DNA from: Pseudonocardia thermophila
GTDB taxonomy: Bacteria > Actinomycetota > Actinomycetes > Mycobacteriales > Pseudonocardiaceae
Length of the DNA: 64,000 bases
Reading direction: 5' to 3'
Assembly: GCF_900142365.1 (NCBI RefSeq)
Contig: NZ_FRAP01000007.1
Coordinates: 183,279 to 247,278 of the forward strand
Shown: positions 41,967-50,607 of the stretch, one piece after another
Layout: every line of letters begins with the position of its first letter
How positions within the stretch are numbered: position 1 is the first letter of the stretch
Program-made: the position numbers and the translations under genes
Notes under the pieces: model-generated
The model's database searches: none
The model's input: only the letters and a program-made list of their open reading frames with translations
What the model was told of the DNA's origin: nothing

Positions 41967-43036
41967 TCCGCCACCTCCCGACGGCGCAGCCGGGCCATGA
42001 ACCGGGAGTCACCCACCCGGCGGGCCAGCGAGGTCAGACCGCCGGGCAGGACGGAGATCGCCAGCATCAGCACCAGCCCGTACGCGATGGCCTGCTGGTC
42101 TCCCAGGTCCTGGAAGAACTCGATCAGCACGATCGCGAAGGCGGCGCCGACCACCGGGCCCCACATCGAGCCCGCGCCGCCGACGAACACCATCACCAGC
42201 ATCGGGACCAGCAGGTTCATCTGGAACATGGCCGGGAAGATGAACGTCTGCAGCTGCCCGTAGAGGGTGCCGGCGACGGCGGCGATGAACCCGGAGAGGG
42301 CGAACGCCACCAGCCGGTAGCGCAGCGCCGAGACCCCGAGCGAGCCGGTCAGCTGGCCCAGGTCGCGGACGGCCTGCAGGGTCCGCCCGAACCGCCCCAG
42401 CAGCGCCCGCCGCATCAGGAAGAACATGATCGCGGCGACCGCCAGCACGACGAAGTACGTCGACGCGGCCGTGGTGATGCCCGGCAGCGACCACACGTTC
42501 ACGCTCATCCCGCCGCCACCGCCGGTGAGCGGGCGGGCCATCGTCAGCAGCTCGACGATCGCCATGCCCAGCGCGAGCGTCGCGATCGCCAGGAAGAAGC
42601 CGCGCAGCCGGATCGCCGGGAACCCGATCACCAGCGCGAGGACCGCGGCGACGATCCCCGCGAGGGGGATGGTGAGCAGGAACGGGATCCCGTACTCGAC
42701 GCCGATGGCGCTGCCGTACGCGCCGACCGCGAACAGCGCCGCGTGGGCCAGGCCGATCTGCCCCGACCAGCCGACGAGCAGGTTGAACCCGAGCGTCGAC
42801 ACGGCGTAGACGAGGGTCAGGCTCACCACGAACACCACGTAGGTGTTCGCGACGAAGGGCACCGCGAACAGCGCCAGCAGCACGATGATCGCGATGATCC
42901 CCGTGCGGGTGCTGGAGCCACCGGTGGTGCGGCCGGGCACCGTGTTGGCCGCGATGCCCGCGCCGGCCAGCCCCGACGGGCCGTCGCCCGGCGGTACCGC
43001 CTTCGCCGCTGCCACCTGCTGGGCCGTCTCAGACAT
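41963..43036 (-). CDS. livM: Branched-chain-amino-acid-type ABC permease LivM
   Basis: 357 residues with about 9-10 hydrophobic segments and the LivM hallmark NLLVGWSGQIGLAHAALFAVGAYG. VGGAGSMWGPVVGAAF is the conserved coupling-region motif. A proline/glycine-rich cytosolic extension of about 40 residues precedes the first helix. Overlaps livH by 8 bases. Confidence 0.93.
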   Translation of the reverse strand: MSETAQQVAAAKAVPPGDGPSGLAGAGIAANTVPGRTTGGSSTRTGIIAIIVLLALFAVPFVANTYVVFVVSLTLVYAVSTLGFNLLVGWSGQIGLAHAALFAVGAYGSAIGVEYGIPFLLTIPLAGIVAAVLALVIGFPAIRLRGFFLAIATLALGMAIVELLTMARPLTGGGGGMSVNVWSLPGITTAASTYFVVLAVAAIMFFLMRRALLGRFGRTLQAVRDLGQLTGSLGVSALRYRLVAFALSGFIAAVAGTLYGQLQTFIFPAMFQMNLLVPMLVMVFVGGAGSMWGPVVGAAFAIVLIEFFQDLGDQQAIAYGLVLMLAISVLPGGLTSLARRVGDSRFMARLRRREVAE

Positions 43037-43892
43037 CGCGCAACACCATCCCCTTGGTGAAGCCCTCGGGCCGGAGGATCAGGACCAGGAAGACCACGAG
43101 AAGCGCCACCGAGAACTGCACCGCCGAGGAGATGTAGGCCCCGACGAACTGCTGGATGACGCCGAGCGCCAGGCCGCCGACGAACGTGCCGAGCAGCGAG
43201 GTGAACCCGCCCATCGTCGCCGCGACGAACCCGTAGATGATCAGCGAGGCCGGAGACAGCGTCGACACGAGCGCCGACTGGGCCTGCAGCATCACGGTCA
43301 CGGCGGCGATGAACCCGCCGACGGCCCACGCGATCGCGGAGAGCCGGCCGGCGCTGACGCCGATCAGGCGGGCGGTGGAGCGGTTCTCCGCCACCGCCCG
43401 CATCTGAGCGCCCACCTGGGTGCGGAAGAAGGCGGTGATCGCCACGGCGCCGATCAGCCCGACGATGATGGACACGATCTGGGACACCCCGATCGCGACC
43501 CCGCCGCCGATCTGCACCGCGGCCCCGGTCCAGGGGGCGGGGAAGCTGCGGGGGTCGTGCCCCCAGATCAGCCCGACCACCGCGTTGAGCGCCAGCGTGA
43601 GGCCGATCGTCATGAGAAGCAGCGGGAAGTGCCCGTACGACGAGAGCCGGCGCATCAACGCGATGTCGATCAGGACCCCGATCACCGCGCCGGTGATCAG
43701 CGTCGCCAGGACGGCGATCCAGAACGGAACGCCTGCCGCGGCGAGCGAGATCCCGACGTACGTGGCGACCAGGCCCATCTCGGCCATCGCGAAGTTCGGC
43801 ACGTCGGCCGCCTTCATGACGACCACGATGGCCAGACCGAGCAGGGCGAACCAGCTACCCGACTCGAGCCCGCTGACGATTGTCTGCAGCAT
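43029..43892 (-). CDS. livH: Branched-chain-amino-acid-type ABC permease LivH
   Basis: 287 residues with about 8 membrane helices. GLESGSWFALLGLAIVVVM opens as in LivH proteins, and FVAATMGGFTSLLGTFVGG is the conserved EAA-like loop. The start (ATG 43892) lies 3 bases after the binding-protein stop. Forms the membrane channel with LivM. Confidence 0.93.
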   Translation of the reverse strand: MLQTIVSGLESGSWFALLGLAIVVVMKAADVPNFAMAEMGLVATYVGISLAAAGVPFWIAVLATLITGAVIGVLIDIALMRRLSSYGHFPLLLMTIGLTLALNAVVGLIWGHDPRSFPAPWTGAAVQIGGGVAIGVSQIVSIIVGLIGAVAITAFFRTQVGAQMRAVAENRSTARLIGVSAGRLSAIAWAVGGFIAAVTVMLQAQSALVSTLSPASLIIYGFVAATMGGFTSLLGTFVGGLALGVIQQFVGAYISSAVQFSVALLVVFLVLILRPEGFTKGMVLRDV

Positions 43893-43895
43893 CGG

Positions 43896-45101
43896 TCACT
43901 CCGGAGCCGTGAACTGCTGCTCCACGACCCACTTGCCGCCGGTGTACTTGGCGAGGCCGGCCGAGATGACGCAGTCGTGGCCGTCGGGGAGCGGACCGCA
44001 CTCGATGTCCGGGATCGTGCCGAGCTTGATCGGGTCGTTGCGGAGGTTCTCCGCGGTCTTGACGAAGTTGTCGTACGACAGGTCGTCACCGAGCCGCTTC
44101 ACCAGCTCGGCGAAGGCCATCACGAAGCTGTAGGTCTGCAGCGAGAAGCCGCTCTCGCCCTGCTCGCCGTCGTACTTCTTCGCCAGCTCGCGCCAGTGCT
44201 CGACCGCGGGGTTGTCGGTGGAGACCACGTCGGCCTGCATGCCGGCGATGAAGCCCTCAGCGGCGTCGCCCGCCGGACCGACGGTGGACGGGCCACCCGT
44301 GCCGCCGCCGCCCTGGTCGGCGTAGATCGGGCCGGTGAAGCCCTGGGCGCGCAGCGCCTTGAGGATCAGCGCGACCGAGGTGTTGTCGGTGGCGAGCAGC
44401 ACGGCCTCGGGCTGCTTGGCCAGCACGTTGTTGACCGCGACGCTCACCTCGGTGCTGCCGACCGGCTGGGTCTCGTCGGCGACGAGCTGCATCTCCGGGT
44501 GCTTGGGCAGCTGGAGGTCGAGCGCCTGCTTCATCGAGACGCCCAGGTCGTTGTCCTGCTTGATGACCGCGATCTTGGTGATGCCCTGCTTGGCGAAGTA
44601 GTCGATCGCGACCCGGCCCTGGGTCGCCCGCGACGCCGAGAGCAGGAAGACCTCACGCTGCTTCGGGTCGGCCGGCGAGATCGGGCCCCACACCGGGGTG
44701 CCGTTCTGCGCGATGAACTGCCACGTACCGGGCAGACCCTGCGAGCCCGCCGGGGCGACGACCGCGTAGACCTTGTCCTGGGACACCAGGCGGCGCACGT
44801 TCGTGACGACCCGGTCGGCGGTGAAGCCGTCGTCCAGGATGACCAGGTTGATCTTGCGCCCACCGATGCCGCCCGCGGCGTTGAGCTCGTCGACCGCGAT
44901 CTTCATGCCGGCCTGCAGGCCCTGGCCGGACACGGCGGCCGTGCCGGTCAGCGGCAGGGTCGCGCCGATCGTGATCTGGTCATCGGTGATACCCGGGGGA
45001 GTCTCCCCGCCGGACGAGCTCGAGCTCGCCACGTTCCCACACGCCGCCGCGAACATGGCGGTCACTGCCGCCACCGCGACGAAGAATGGCCTGCGCACCA
45101 T
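43896..45101 (-). CDS. ABC transporter substrate-binding lipoprotein (LivJ/K type)
   Basis: 401 residues from ATG 45101, preceded by GGAGGACCGGAG. The N-terminus is a lipoprotein signal (MVRRPFF, hydrophobic core, then AAACGN with the lipidated Cys) followed by a Ser/Gly linker. The mature part is a periplasmic-binding-protein-like two-lobe domain (ITIGATLPLTGTAAVSGQGL, GGRKINLVILDD). It captures the substrate for the Liv importer. A longer start at 45137 is less likely because it would place charged residues before the signal. Promoter and operator lie just upstream at 45172-45210. Confidence 0.93.
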   Translation of the reverse strand: MVRRPFFVAVAAVTAMFAAACGNVASSSSSGGETPPGITDDQITIGATLPLTGTAAVSGQGLQAGMKIAVDELNAAGGIGGRKINLVILDDGFTADRVVTNVRRLVSQDKVYAVVAPAGSQGLPGTWQFIAQNGTPVWGPISPADPKQREVFLLSASRATQGRVAIDYFAKQGITKIAVIKQDNDLGVSMKQALDLQLPKHPEMQLVADETQPVGSTEVSVAVNNVLAKQPEAVLLATDNTSVALILKALRAQGFTGPIYADQGGGGTGGPSTVGPAGDAAEGFIAGMQADVVSTDNPAVEHWRELAKKYDGEQGESGFSLQTYSFVMAFAELVKRLGDDLSYDNFVKTAENLRNDPIKLGTIPDIECGPLPDGHDCVISAGLAKYTGGKWVVEQQFTAPE

Positions 45102-45171
45102 CTCCGGTCCTCCACATCGAGTCCGTGTCGAAGTCAAGGCGCGGTGCGTGGACCGCCCGCGACGTGCGGCG

Positions 45172-45210
45172 AATCTATGGGGCCGCGATTACGTCGTCAA
45201 GGCTCTAACG
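45172..45210 (-). promoter_or_regulatory. Promoter of the Liv operon with CGTYA-N6-TRACG operator
   Basis: Read on the minus strand, TTGACG (45200-45195) and TAGATT (45177-45172) are separated by 17 bases, a good sigma-70-type promoter. CGTTA-GAGCCT-TGACG (45210-45195) overlaps the -35 box. The element lies in the last codons of the upstream oxidase gene, showing that the importer has its own regulated promoter. Confidence 0.65.
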
Positions 45211-46355
45211 ACGTCCTGCTGGATTGCAGTCCGGTCAAGACTGCCCACCCCTGGCCGTCCGATCAGGGCGAGTGTCCGATCGATCTCAGTCTGCAGGATC
45301 TCCAACACGCGCTCGACGCCGGCGGTCCCACCGGCCCCCAGCCCGTACACCCACGGCCGCCCGATGAGGCAGGCCGTCGCCCCCAGCGCGAGCGCCTTCA
45401 CCACGTCGCTGCCGCGGCGGATCCCGCCGTCGAGCAGGACGTCGGCCTCGCCGCCGATCTCGTCGGCGATCTCGGGCAGCACGTCGATCGCGGCCGGCAC
45501 CGAATCGGCCTGCCGGCCGCCGTGGTTGGACACCACCACCGCCCGGCACCCCGTCTCGACGGCGCGGCGGGCGTCCTCGGCGGTCATGACGCCCTTCAGC
45601 ACCACCGGGCCGCCGAAGCGCTCGACCATCCACTCCAGGTCGCGCCACGTGTGGCCCGGGTTGAGCATCCCCATCGTGTGCGCGGCCAGCCCGCTCGTGC
45701 CGCGTGCGTCCGGCATGAGGCCGACGAAGTTGGCGTACGTCGGCTTCGGGTGCGTGAGCAGCGAGGCCAGCCAGCGCGGGTGCCGCAGGACGTCCCAGCC
45801 CGTGCGCGGGCTCACCTCCGGCGGCACGGTCAGGCCGTTGCGGAGGTCCTTCTCGCGGGCGCCGACCACCGGCACGTCGACGGTGACGACCATGGCGGCG
45901 TACCCGGCGTCGCGGGCTCGGCCGATCAGGTGCTCGATCGTGCGGCGGTCGCCCCAGGGGTAGAGCTGGAACCACTGAGGCGTCGTCGCGGAGCGGGCGA
46001 CGTCCTCGAGCGACACGCTCGCCCCGGAGCTCTGCACCGAGACCGTGCCGAACTTCTCGGCGGCCCGGGCCGCCGCCAGCTCGCCCGCGTGGTCGACCAT
46101 GCGCATCAGCCCGGTCGGTCCGAGGATCACCGGCAGGGACAATCGGCGGCCGAGCACGGTGACCTCCTGCGGGCGCTCGCTCACGTCGACGAGCACCCGC
46201 GGGCGGAACTTCAGTCTTCGAAACGCCGCCTCGTTGTCGTCCCGCGTGATCTCGTCCTCGGCTCCGCCGTCGACGAAGTCGAACACCATGCGGGGGAGCC
46301 GCCTGCGCGCCGCGGCGCGCAGGTCGGCGATGTTGACGGCGCGGGAGAGGCGCAC
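45189..46355 (-). CDS. FMN-dependent alpha-hydroxy acid oxidase/dehydrogenase (LldD/glycolate oxidase family)
   Basis: 388 residues from GTG 46355. FMN TIM-barrel with FVDGGAEDE, LGPTGLMRM, YPWGDRR, catalytic histidine in VVVSNHGGRQ and the phosphate-binding DGGIRRGSDVVKALALGA/IGRPWVYGL. It oxidises an L-2-hydroxyacid to the 2-oxoacid. Two bases separate it from the aldolase gene upstream on the same strand, so the two may act in sequence. Confidence 0.92.
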   Translation of the reverse strand: MRLSRAVNIADLRAAARRRLPRMVFDFVDGGAEDEITRDDNEAAFRRLKFRPRVLVDVSERPQEVTVLGRRLSLPVILGPTGLMRMVDHAGELAAARAAEKFGTVSVQSSGASVSLEDVARSATTPQWFQLYPWGDRRTIEHLIGRARDAGYAAMVVTVDVPVVGAREKDLRNGLTVPPEVSPRTGWDVLRHPRWLASLLTHPKPTYANFVGLMPDARGTSGLAAHTMGMLNPGHTWRDLEWMVERFGGPVVLKGVMTAEDARRAVETGCRAVVVSNHGGRQADSVPAAIDVLPEIADEIGGEADVLLDGGIRRGSDVVKALALGATACLIGRPWVYGLGAGGTAGVERVLEILQTEIDRTLALIGRPGVGSLDRTAIQQDVVRALTT

Positions 46356-46357
46356 CG

Positions 46358-47110
46358 TCAGCCCTCGAGGACCGCGAACAGGTCAGGGTCGCTGCGCAGC
46401 AGGCGCCGGTAGTTGGCGATCCACATCTGCTCGCGGAAGTTGTTCTTCAGGTACGCCTCGCGGTAGCTCTCGGCGGTCTTGCGCGGCAGCGGCTTGCCGC
46501 CGACGGCCATCGCGGCCAGCTGGTAGCCCGCGCACAGCTCCATGACCAGCGCCTCCATGGTGACCCGCTCCAGCGTGTCGCCCACGTGCACCGAGCCGTG
46601 GTGGCCCATCAGCAGGGCCTTCTTGTCGCCCAGCGCCTTGACCATCAGCTCGCCCTCCTCGGAGGGGACGAGGTTCGGGTCGTCGGTCCACGGCACGACC
46701 TCGTCGAGCAGCAGCGCGGCGTAGTCGTAGTACATGCCGAACGGCTCGCCGGTGGTGCTGAGCACCGACATGTTCTTCGCGTGCGTGTGGATCACGCAGT
46801 TGACGTCCGGGCGGGCCATGTAGATCGAGGCGTGGAAGTTGATGCCGGGGGAGGCGGGCAGCGTCCCCGGCTCGCGCACCTCCAGGTCGAACCCGACCTT
46901 GCTGACGTGCTCGGGCAGCGTCTCGTCGAAGTACTGGAACGGCGTGACGAGGAACGCGTCCTCGCCCGGCACACGGAGGCTGACGTGCCCGCCGACCTGG
47001 GAGTCCAGGCCCTCGCGGTGCAGGATTCGGCGGGCGGCGGCGATCTGGAACCGCGGGTCGCTCTCGCTGACGACCTTGCGGGTGGCAGGGGCACTCTCGG
47101 TGACGGTCAT
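46358..47110 (-). CDS. Class II aldolase/adducin family protein
   Basis: 250 residues with the class II aldolase zinc set: HVSLRVPG in the N-terminal region, the HTHAKNM pair, and GHHGSVHVGDT. Typical enzymes cleave sugar phosphates (fuculose-1-P, ribulose-5-P epimerase-like), but catabolic members act on non-sugar aldols and decarboxylate. First gene of a unit with the 2-hydroxyacid oxidase. It is divergent from a ketopantoate-reductase-like gene across 152 bases that contain the palindrome CTAG-TGTT-CTAG at 47194-47205. Confidence 0.87.
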   Translation of the reverse strand: MTVTESAPATRKVVSESDPRFQIAAARRILHREGLDSQVGGHVSLRVPGEDAFLVTPFQYFDETLPEHVSKVGFDLEVREPGTLPASPGINFHASIYMARPDVNCVIHTHAKNMSVLSTTGEPFGMYYDYAALLLDEVVPWTDDPNLVPSEEGELMVKALGDKKALLMGHHGSVHVGDTLERVTMEALVMELCAGYQLAAMAVGGKPLPRKTAESYREAYLKNNFREQMWIANYRRLLRSDPDLFAVLEG

Positions 47111-47262
47111 CTGCTCCTCCTCGTCGGCGGCCGGCCGCCCCGACGCGGCGACCTCGCCGAACTGGGAGGCTAGCCGCCCGGATCGATGCGGCGCTAGTGT
47201 TCTAGTGACGCATCAGGGGTCAGGGTTCGGGCGGACGTCGTGGTCCGCGGGGAGGGATGCGG

Positions 47263-48204
47263 ATGACCCGGATCGGGGTGCTCGGAGCAGGTGGGATGGG
47301 CACGGCGTTCGCCGCGCACCTGGCCCGTGACGGCGCGGACGTGCTGCTCATCGGTCGCGGCAGCGCCCACGTGGCAGCGCTCGCCGAGCGGCCGCTGCAG
47401 GTCGACCCACCCGACGACGAGCCGTGGACGGTCACCGTCCCGGTCGCTGCGCACGCCGCAGACGTCCCGGGCGCGAGCATCGACGTGCTGCTCGTGCTGA
47501 CGAAGTCCTACGACCTCGCTGAGGCGATGCGCACGGCCGCGCACGTGCTCGCCCCGGACGGGGTCGCGGTGCCGCTGCAGAACGGACTGGGCACCGACGC
47601 GCGGGTGGCCGACGCCGTCGGTGACGAGCGGACCCTGGTCGGCACCACCACCGTCGGCGCGCAGCTGCAGGAGCCCGGCCGGATCAGCCTGTCCGCGGCC
47701 ACGGCGGCGGGGCAGACGCTGACCGTGCTGGGCCGGATGGGCCGGGGACGAGCACCGCTCGACCGGGGTGTCGCCGTGGCCGGGCAGCTGACGAAGGCGG
47801 GCCTGCCGACGGAGGCGAGCACGAAGGTCGACGAGCTGATCTGGGGCAAGCTCGCGCTGGCCGCGATGAGCCCGGTGAGCGCGGTGCCCCGGGTGACCGT
47901 CGGCGCGGTGTGGCGCAGCCCGGAGGGTCGGGCGCTCGTGGAGCGGATGTTCGACGAGGTCGTCGCCGTCGCCGCGGCCGAGGGCGTGCACCTCGACCGC
48001 GCCGCCGCGTGGGCGCACGCCGTCAAGACCTACGCCGGGACGGGCGACCACTACACGTCCATGTGCACCGACGTGCGGCTGGGCAGGCGGACCGAGCTGG
48101 CCGACATGGCCGGGGCCGTGCGGCGGCTGGGGGAGCAGCACGGGGTGCCGGTGCCCGCCCACGCCGCCGTGCTCGACCTGCTCGCCCTGTCGGGGGTCCG
48201 CTGA
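47263..48204 (+). CDS. Ketopantoate reductase (PanE/ApbA) family protein
   Basis: 313 residues from ATG 47263; GGGGAGGG lies six bases upstream, whereas the ATG at 47257 would touch it. IGVLGAGGMGTAFAAHLARDG is the NADP motif, with LTKSYDLAEAM and PLQNGLGTD the conserved ketopantoate-reductase segments, and KVDELIWGKLALAAMSP carries the catalytic lysine. In this catabolic setting the family often reduces other 2-oxoacids, so pantothenate synthesis should not be assumed. Confidence 0.87.
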   Translation: MTRIGVLGAGGMGTAFAAHLARDGADVLLIGRGSAHVAALAERPLQVDPPDDEPWTVTVPVAAHAADVPGASIDVLLVLTKSYDLAEAMRTAAHVLAPDGVAVPLQNGLGTDARVADAVGDERTLVGTTTVGAQLQEPGRISLSAATAAGQTLTVLGRMGRGRAPLDRGVAVAGQLTKAGLPTEASTKVDELIWGKLALAAMSPVSAVPRVTVGAVWRSPEGRALVERMFDEVVAVAAAEGVHLDRAAAWAHAVKTYAGTGDHYTSMCTDVRLGRRTELADMAGAVRRLGEQHGVPVPAHAAVLDLLALSGVR

Positions 48205-48226
48205 GCCACGTGTTCGTGCGAAGATC

Positions 48227-48538
48227 GTGAGCGTGTCCGCGACCTACGCCGTGATCTACAGCTACATCGACGACGACGAGCTGCGGGAGAAGACCCGCCC
48301 CGCGCACCGCGAGTACCTCCAGGGCCTGGCCGAGGAGGGCGCCCTGCTCGTCGCGGGCGCCTGGGCGCCGTCCGAGCCGGCCGGCGGCCTGCTGATCTTC
48401 CGGGCGCCGGACAAGCAGACCGTCGAGGGCTACGTCGACCGCGACCCGTACAAGACGGAGGGCGTGCTGGCCACCTGCGAGATCCGGGAGTGGGCGCCCC
48501 CGCTGGGACCGGTGGCGCCGGCCTTGAACGGCGAGTGA
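48227..48538 (+). CDS. YCII-like domain protein
   Basis: 103 residues (GTG 48227; GTG 48233 also possible). Dimeric ferredoxin-like fold of YCII type: RPAHREYLQGLAEEGALLVAGAWAP and the D-x-DPY motif (VDRDPYKTEG) with conserved His/Asp. Some members are catabolic dehydrochlorinase/isomerase-like enzymes; most are uncharacterised. It follows the ketopantoate-reductase-like gene by 22 bases. Confidence 0.82.
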   Translation: MSVSATYAVIYSYIDDDELREKTRPAHREYLQGLAEEGALLVAGAWAPSEPAGGLLIFRAPDKQTVEGYVDRDPYKTEGVLATCEIREWAPPLGPVAPALNGE

Positions 48539-48717
48539 GCAGCAGGGTCTGGGGAGCAGCTGCCCGCCATCTGGTACGCCGCGTCGCCTAACCCGCAGTC
48601 GGGAACTCCTCCCCGATCCCCGGCCGGTTCCCCTGATCGGCGACAGTGATCTGACCGTCGTCGACTCCTCGTTTGGGTACGATCCTGGTTGGTCGTGCCC
48701 TCGTCCTGGAGTCGTCG

Positions 48718-49353
48718 ATGCCTCGTCCCAGCCGCTGGCCGGAGATCCTGCGCGCCGCGAGCGAGGAGTTCCGCGAGAAGGGCTACGAGAACGCGACGCT
48801 GGAGGGCATCGGCGCGCGTGTCGGCATCCTCAAGGGCAGCATCTACAACTACGTGGGCAGCAAGGAGGAGCTGCTGCTGGCCGTCGTCGAGCAGCCGGCG
48901 CGCGCGCTGCTGTCCGAGCTGGACAAGCTGCGCGCCGACACGCAGAGCAGCGTCACCACCCGGCTGCAGGAGCTGGTCCGCATGCAGGTGCGGATCTTCA
49001 GCGAGTGGTACCCGGCCGCGTTCGTCTACCTGCGCCACATCGGGCACGTCGAGAACTCGCCGCGGTTCGCCGAGTTCCGCGAGATGGACGCGCAGTACAT
49101 GGCCGCGGTCGAGGGCCTGCTCGCCGAGGGAGCGGCCACGGGGGAGTTCTCGCTGGCGAGCGATCCGCGCACGGTCGCGCGGCTGATCGTCGGGATGCTC
49201 GACTGGATGCAGCACTGGTTCACCCCGCGCGGCGAGGAGGCCGACCGGGCGCTCGCCGACGAGGTGTTCGCCATGGCGCTCGGCGGCCTCATCGCCGGCG
49301 GGAGCATGCGGGCGATGCTGGCGTCGCGGGCCAGGGGCGCCGGCGCGCCCTGA
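48718..49353 (+). CDS. TetR family transcriptional regulator
   Basis: 211 residues. The HTH is at about residues 28-48 (ATLEGIGARVGILKGSIYNYVGSKEELL). The C-terminal ligand domain has the pattern of the KstR2-like TetR branch (LVRMQVRIFSEWYPAAFVYLRHI), often controlling acyl-CoA catabolism. It stands alone, with 179 bases of upstream sequence in which I see no clear operator. It ends 3 bases from the convergent P450 gene. It is a candidate binder of the CGTYA-N6-TRACG element, as TetR operators are commonly palindromes of about this size. Confidence 0.88.
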   Translation: MPRPSRWPEILRAASEEFREKGYENATLEGIGARVGILKGSIYNYVGSKEELLLAVVEQPARALLSELDKLRADTQSSVTTRLQELVRMQVRIFSEWYPAAFVYLRHIGHVENSPRFAEFREMDAQYMAAVEGLLAEGAATGEFSLASDPRTVARLIVGMLDWMQHWFTPRGEEADRALADEVFAMALGGLIAGGSMRAMLASRARGAGAP

Positions 49354-49356
49354 CGC

Positions 49357-50607
49357 TCACCGCGCGGCGAAGCGCACCGGGAACTCGATCAGCCCGCGGG
49401 TCAGCAGGACCGGGTGCCAGCGCAGCCGGTCCTCCGCCGGCGCGAGCTCGGGCAGCCGCTCCAGCGCGCGCGGGATCGCCACCGACGCCTCCAGCCGGGC
49501 CAGCGGCGCCCCGAGGCAGTAGTGCAGACCGACGCCGAAGCCCAGGTGCCGCCCCTGCCGGCGGGTGATGTCGAGCCGGTCGGGAGCCTCGAACACGGCC
49601 GGGTCGCGGTTGGCCGCCGCCGTGCACAAGAACACGCGCTGGCCGCGGCGCAGCCGCCGCCCGCGCAGCTCCACGTCCTCGGCCATCACCCTGGCCACGC
49701 TCTTGGCCGGACCGTCGTAGCGCAGCAGCTCGTCGACGGCGCTGCCGACCAGCGACGGATCGGCGGCGAGCAGCGCGCGCTGGTCGGGACGGCGCAGCAG
49801 CGCGAGCAGCCCGCTGCCGATCAGGTTGGTCGTGGTCTCGTGGCCGGCGAACAGCAGCAGCACGCCCGTGGAGATGACCTCGTCCTGGCTGAGGGCATCG
49901 CCCTCGTCGCGGGCGCTGATCAGCGCCGACAGCAGGTCGTCGGCGGGGTTGCGCTCGTGCTCGCGGACCAGCTCGGTCAGGTACTCGGTCAGCTCGGCCA
50001 TCCCGTTGGCGCCGGTGACGTGCCGGTTCGGGTCGCCCATGCCGCCGAACACCAGGCCGGTGATCTGGTCGGACCAGTCCTTGAACCGGGGGTGGTCCCG
50101 GCGCGGCACACCGAGCATCTCCGCGATCACCGACGCGGTCAGCGGGTAGGCGTAGTCGTGGATGAGGTCCGCACGCCCGGTGCCCGCGGCGAGGACCCCG
50201 TCGAGCAGCTCGTCGGCCAGCTCGGCGACCCGCGGCCTCATCCGGTCGACCGCCCGCGGGGTGAACGCCCGGCTGAGCAGCTTGCGCAGCCGGGTGTGGT
50301 CCGGCGGGTCCTTGAAGACCATCCAGTCCTCGAGCACCCCGAACGCGGCCCGCACCCCCGGATCGGCGTCCGGGCCGTCCAGTTTGGCCCGCCGGTACGG
50401 CGTGATCCGGTCGGAGGAGAACCGCGGATCGCGCAGTGCCTCGTCGACGTCGTCGTAGCGGGTGACGAACCATGAGCGGTACTTCGTGCTCCAGTGCACC
50501 GGGTCGTGCTCGCGCAGCAGCGCCAGCGCCGGGTACGGATCGGCGACCGCCTCGGGGCTGAGCAGATCGACGTCGGCCACCCGCGGATCGATGTGGTGCG
50601 TCGTCAC
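49357..50607 (-). CDS. Cytochrome P450 (canonical bacterial type)
   Basis: 416 residues from GTG 50607, which overlaps the thiolase stop by GTGA. All classic motifs are present: PPDHTRLRKLLSRAFT, I-helix LLFAGHETTTN, ExxR as ELLR in VDELLRYDGP, and the heme loop FGVGLHYCLGAPLARLE. N-terminal region is complete (DPYPALALLREHDPVHW), unlike the three other P450s here. No ferredoxin gene is adjacent. It is last in a DUF35-thiolase-P450 operon. Confidence 0.93.
   Translation of the reverse strand: MTTHHIDPRVADVDLLSPEAVADPYPALALLREHDPVHWSTKYRSWFVTRYDDVDEALRDPRFSSDRITPYRRAKLDGPDADPGVRAAFGVLEDWMVFKDPPDHTRLRKLLSRAFTPRAVDRMRPRVAELADELLDGVLAAGTGRADLIHDYAYPLTASVIAEMLGVPRRDHPRFKDWSDQITGLVFGGMGDPNRHVTGANGMAELTEYLTELVREHERNPADDLLSALISARDEGDALSQDEVISTGVLLLFAGHETTTNLIGSGLLALLRRPDQRALLAADPSLVGSAVDELLRYDGPAKSVARVMAEDVELRGRRLRRGQRVFLCTAAANRDPAVFEAPDRLDITRRQGRHLGFGVGLHYCLGAPLARLEASVAIPRALERLPELAPAEDRLRWHPVLLTRGLIEFPVRFAAR

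Noticed and set aside
45192..45213. ACGTCGT...ACGACGT inverted repeat as a terminator of the oxidase gene
   Set aside because: Arms are short with a 10-base spacer and the sequence coincides with a good promoter -35 region, so an operator is the better reading.
42843..46412. A 1189-codon open frame on the plus strand opposite the Liv operon and oxidase
   Set aside because: It is antisense to genes with clear domains and lacks any recognisable motif. Long antisense frames are expected at this GC content.
47194..47205. CTAGTGTTCTAG palindrome as another CGTYA-N6-TRACG site
   Set aside because: Half-sites do not fit the consensus; it may be a separate operator for the aldolase/reductase pair.
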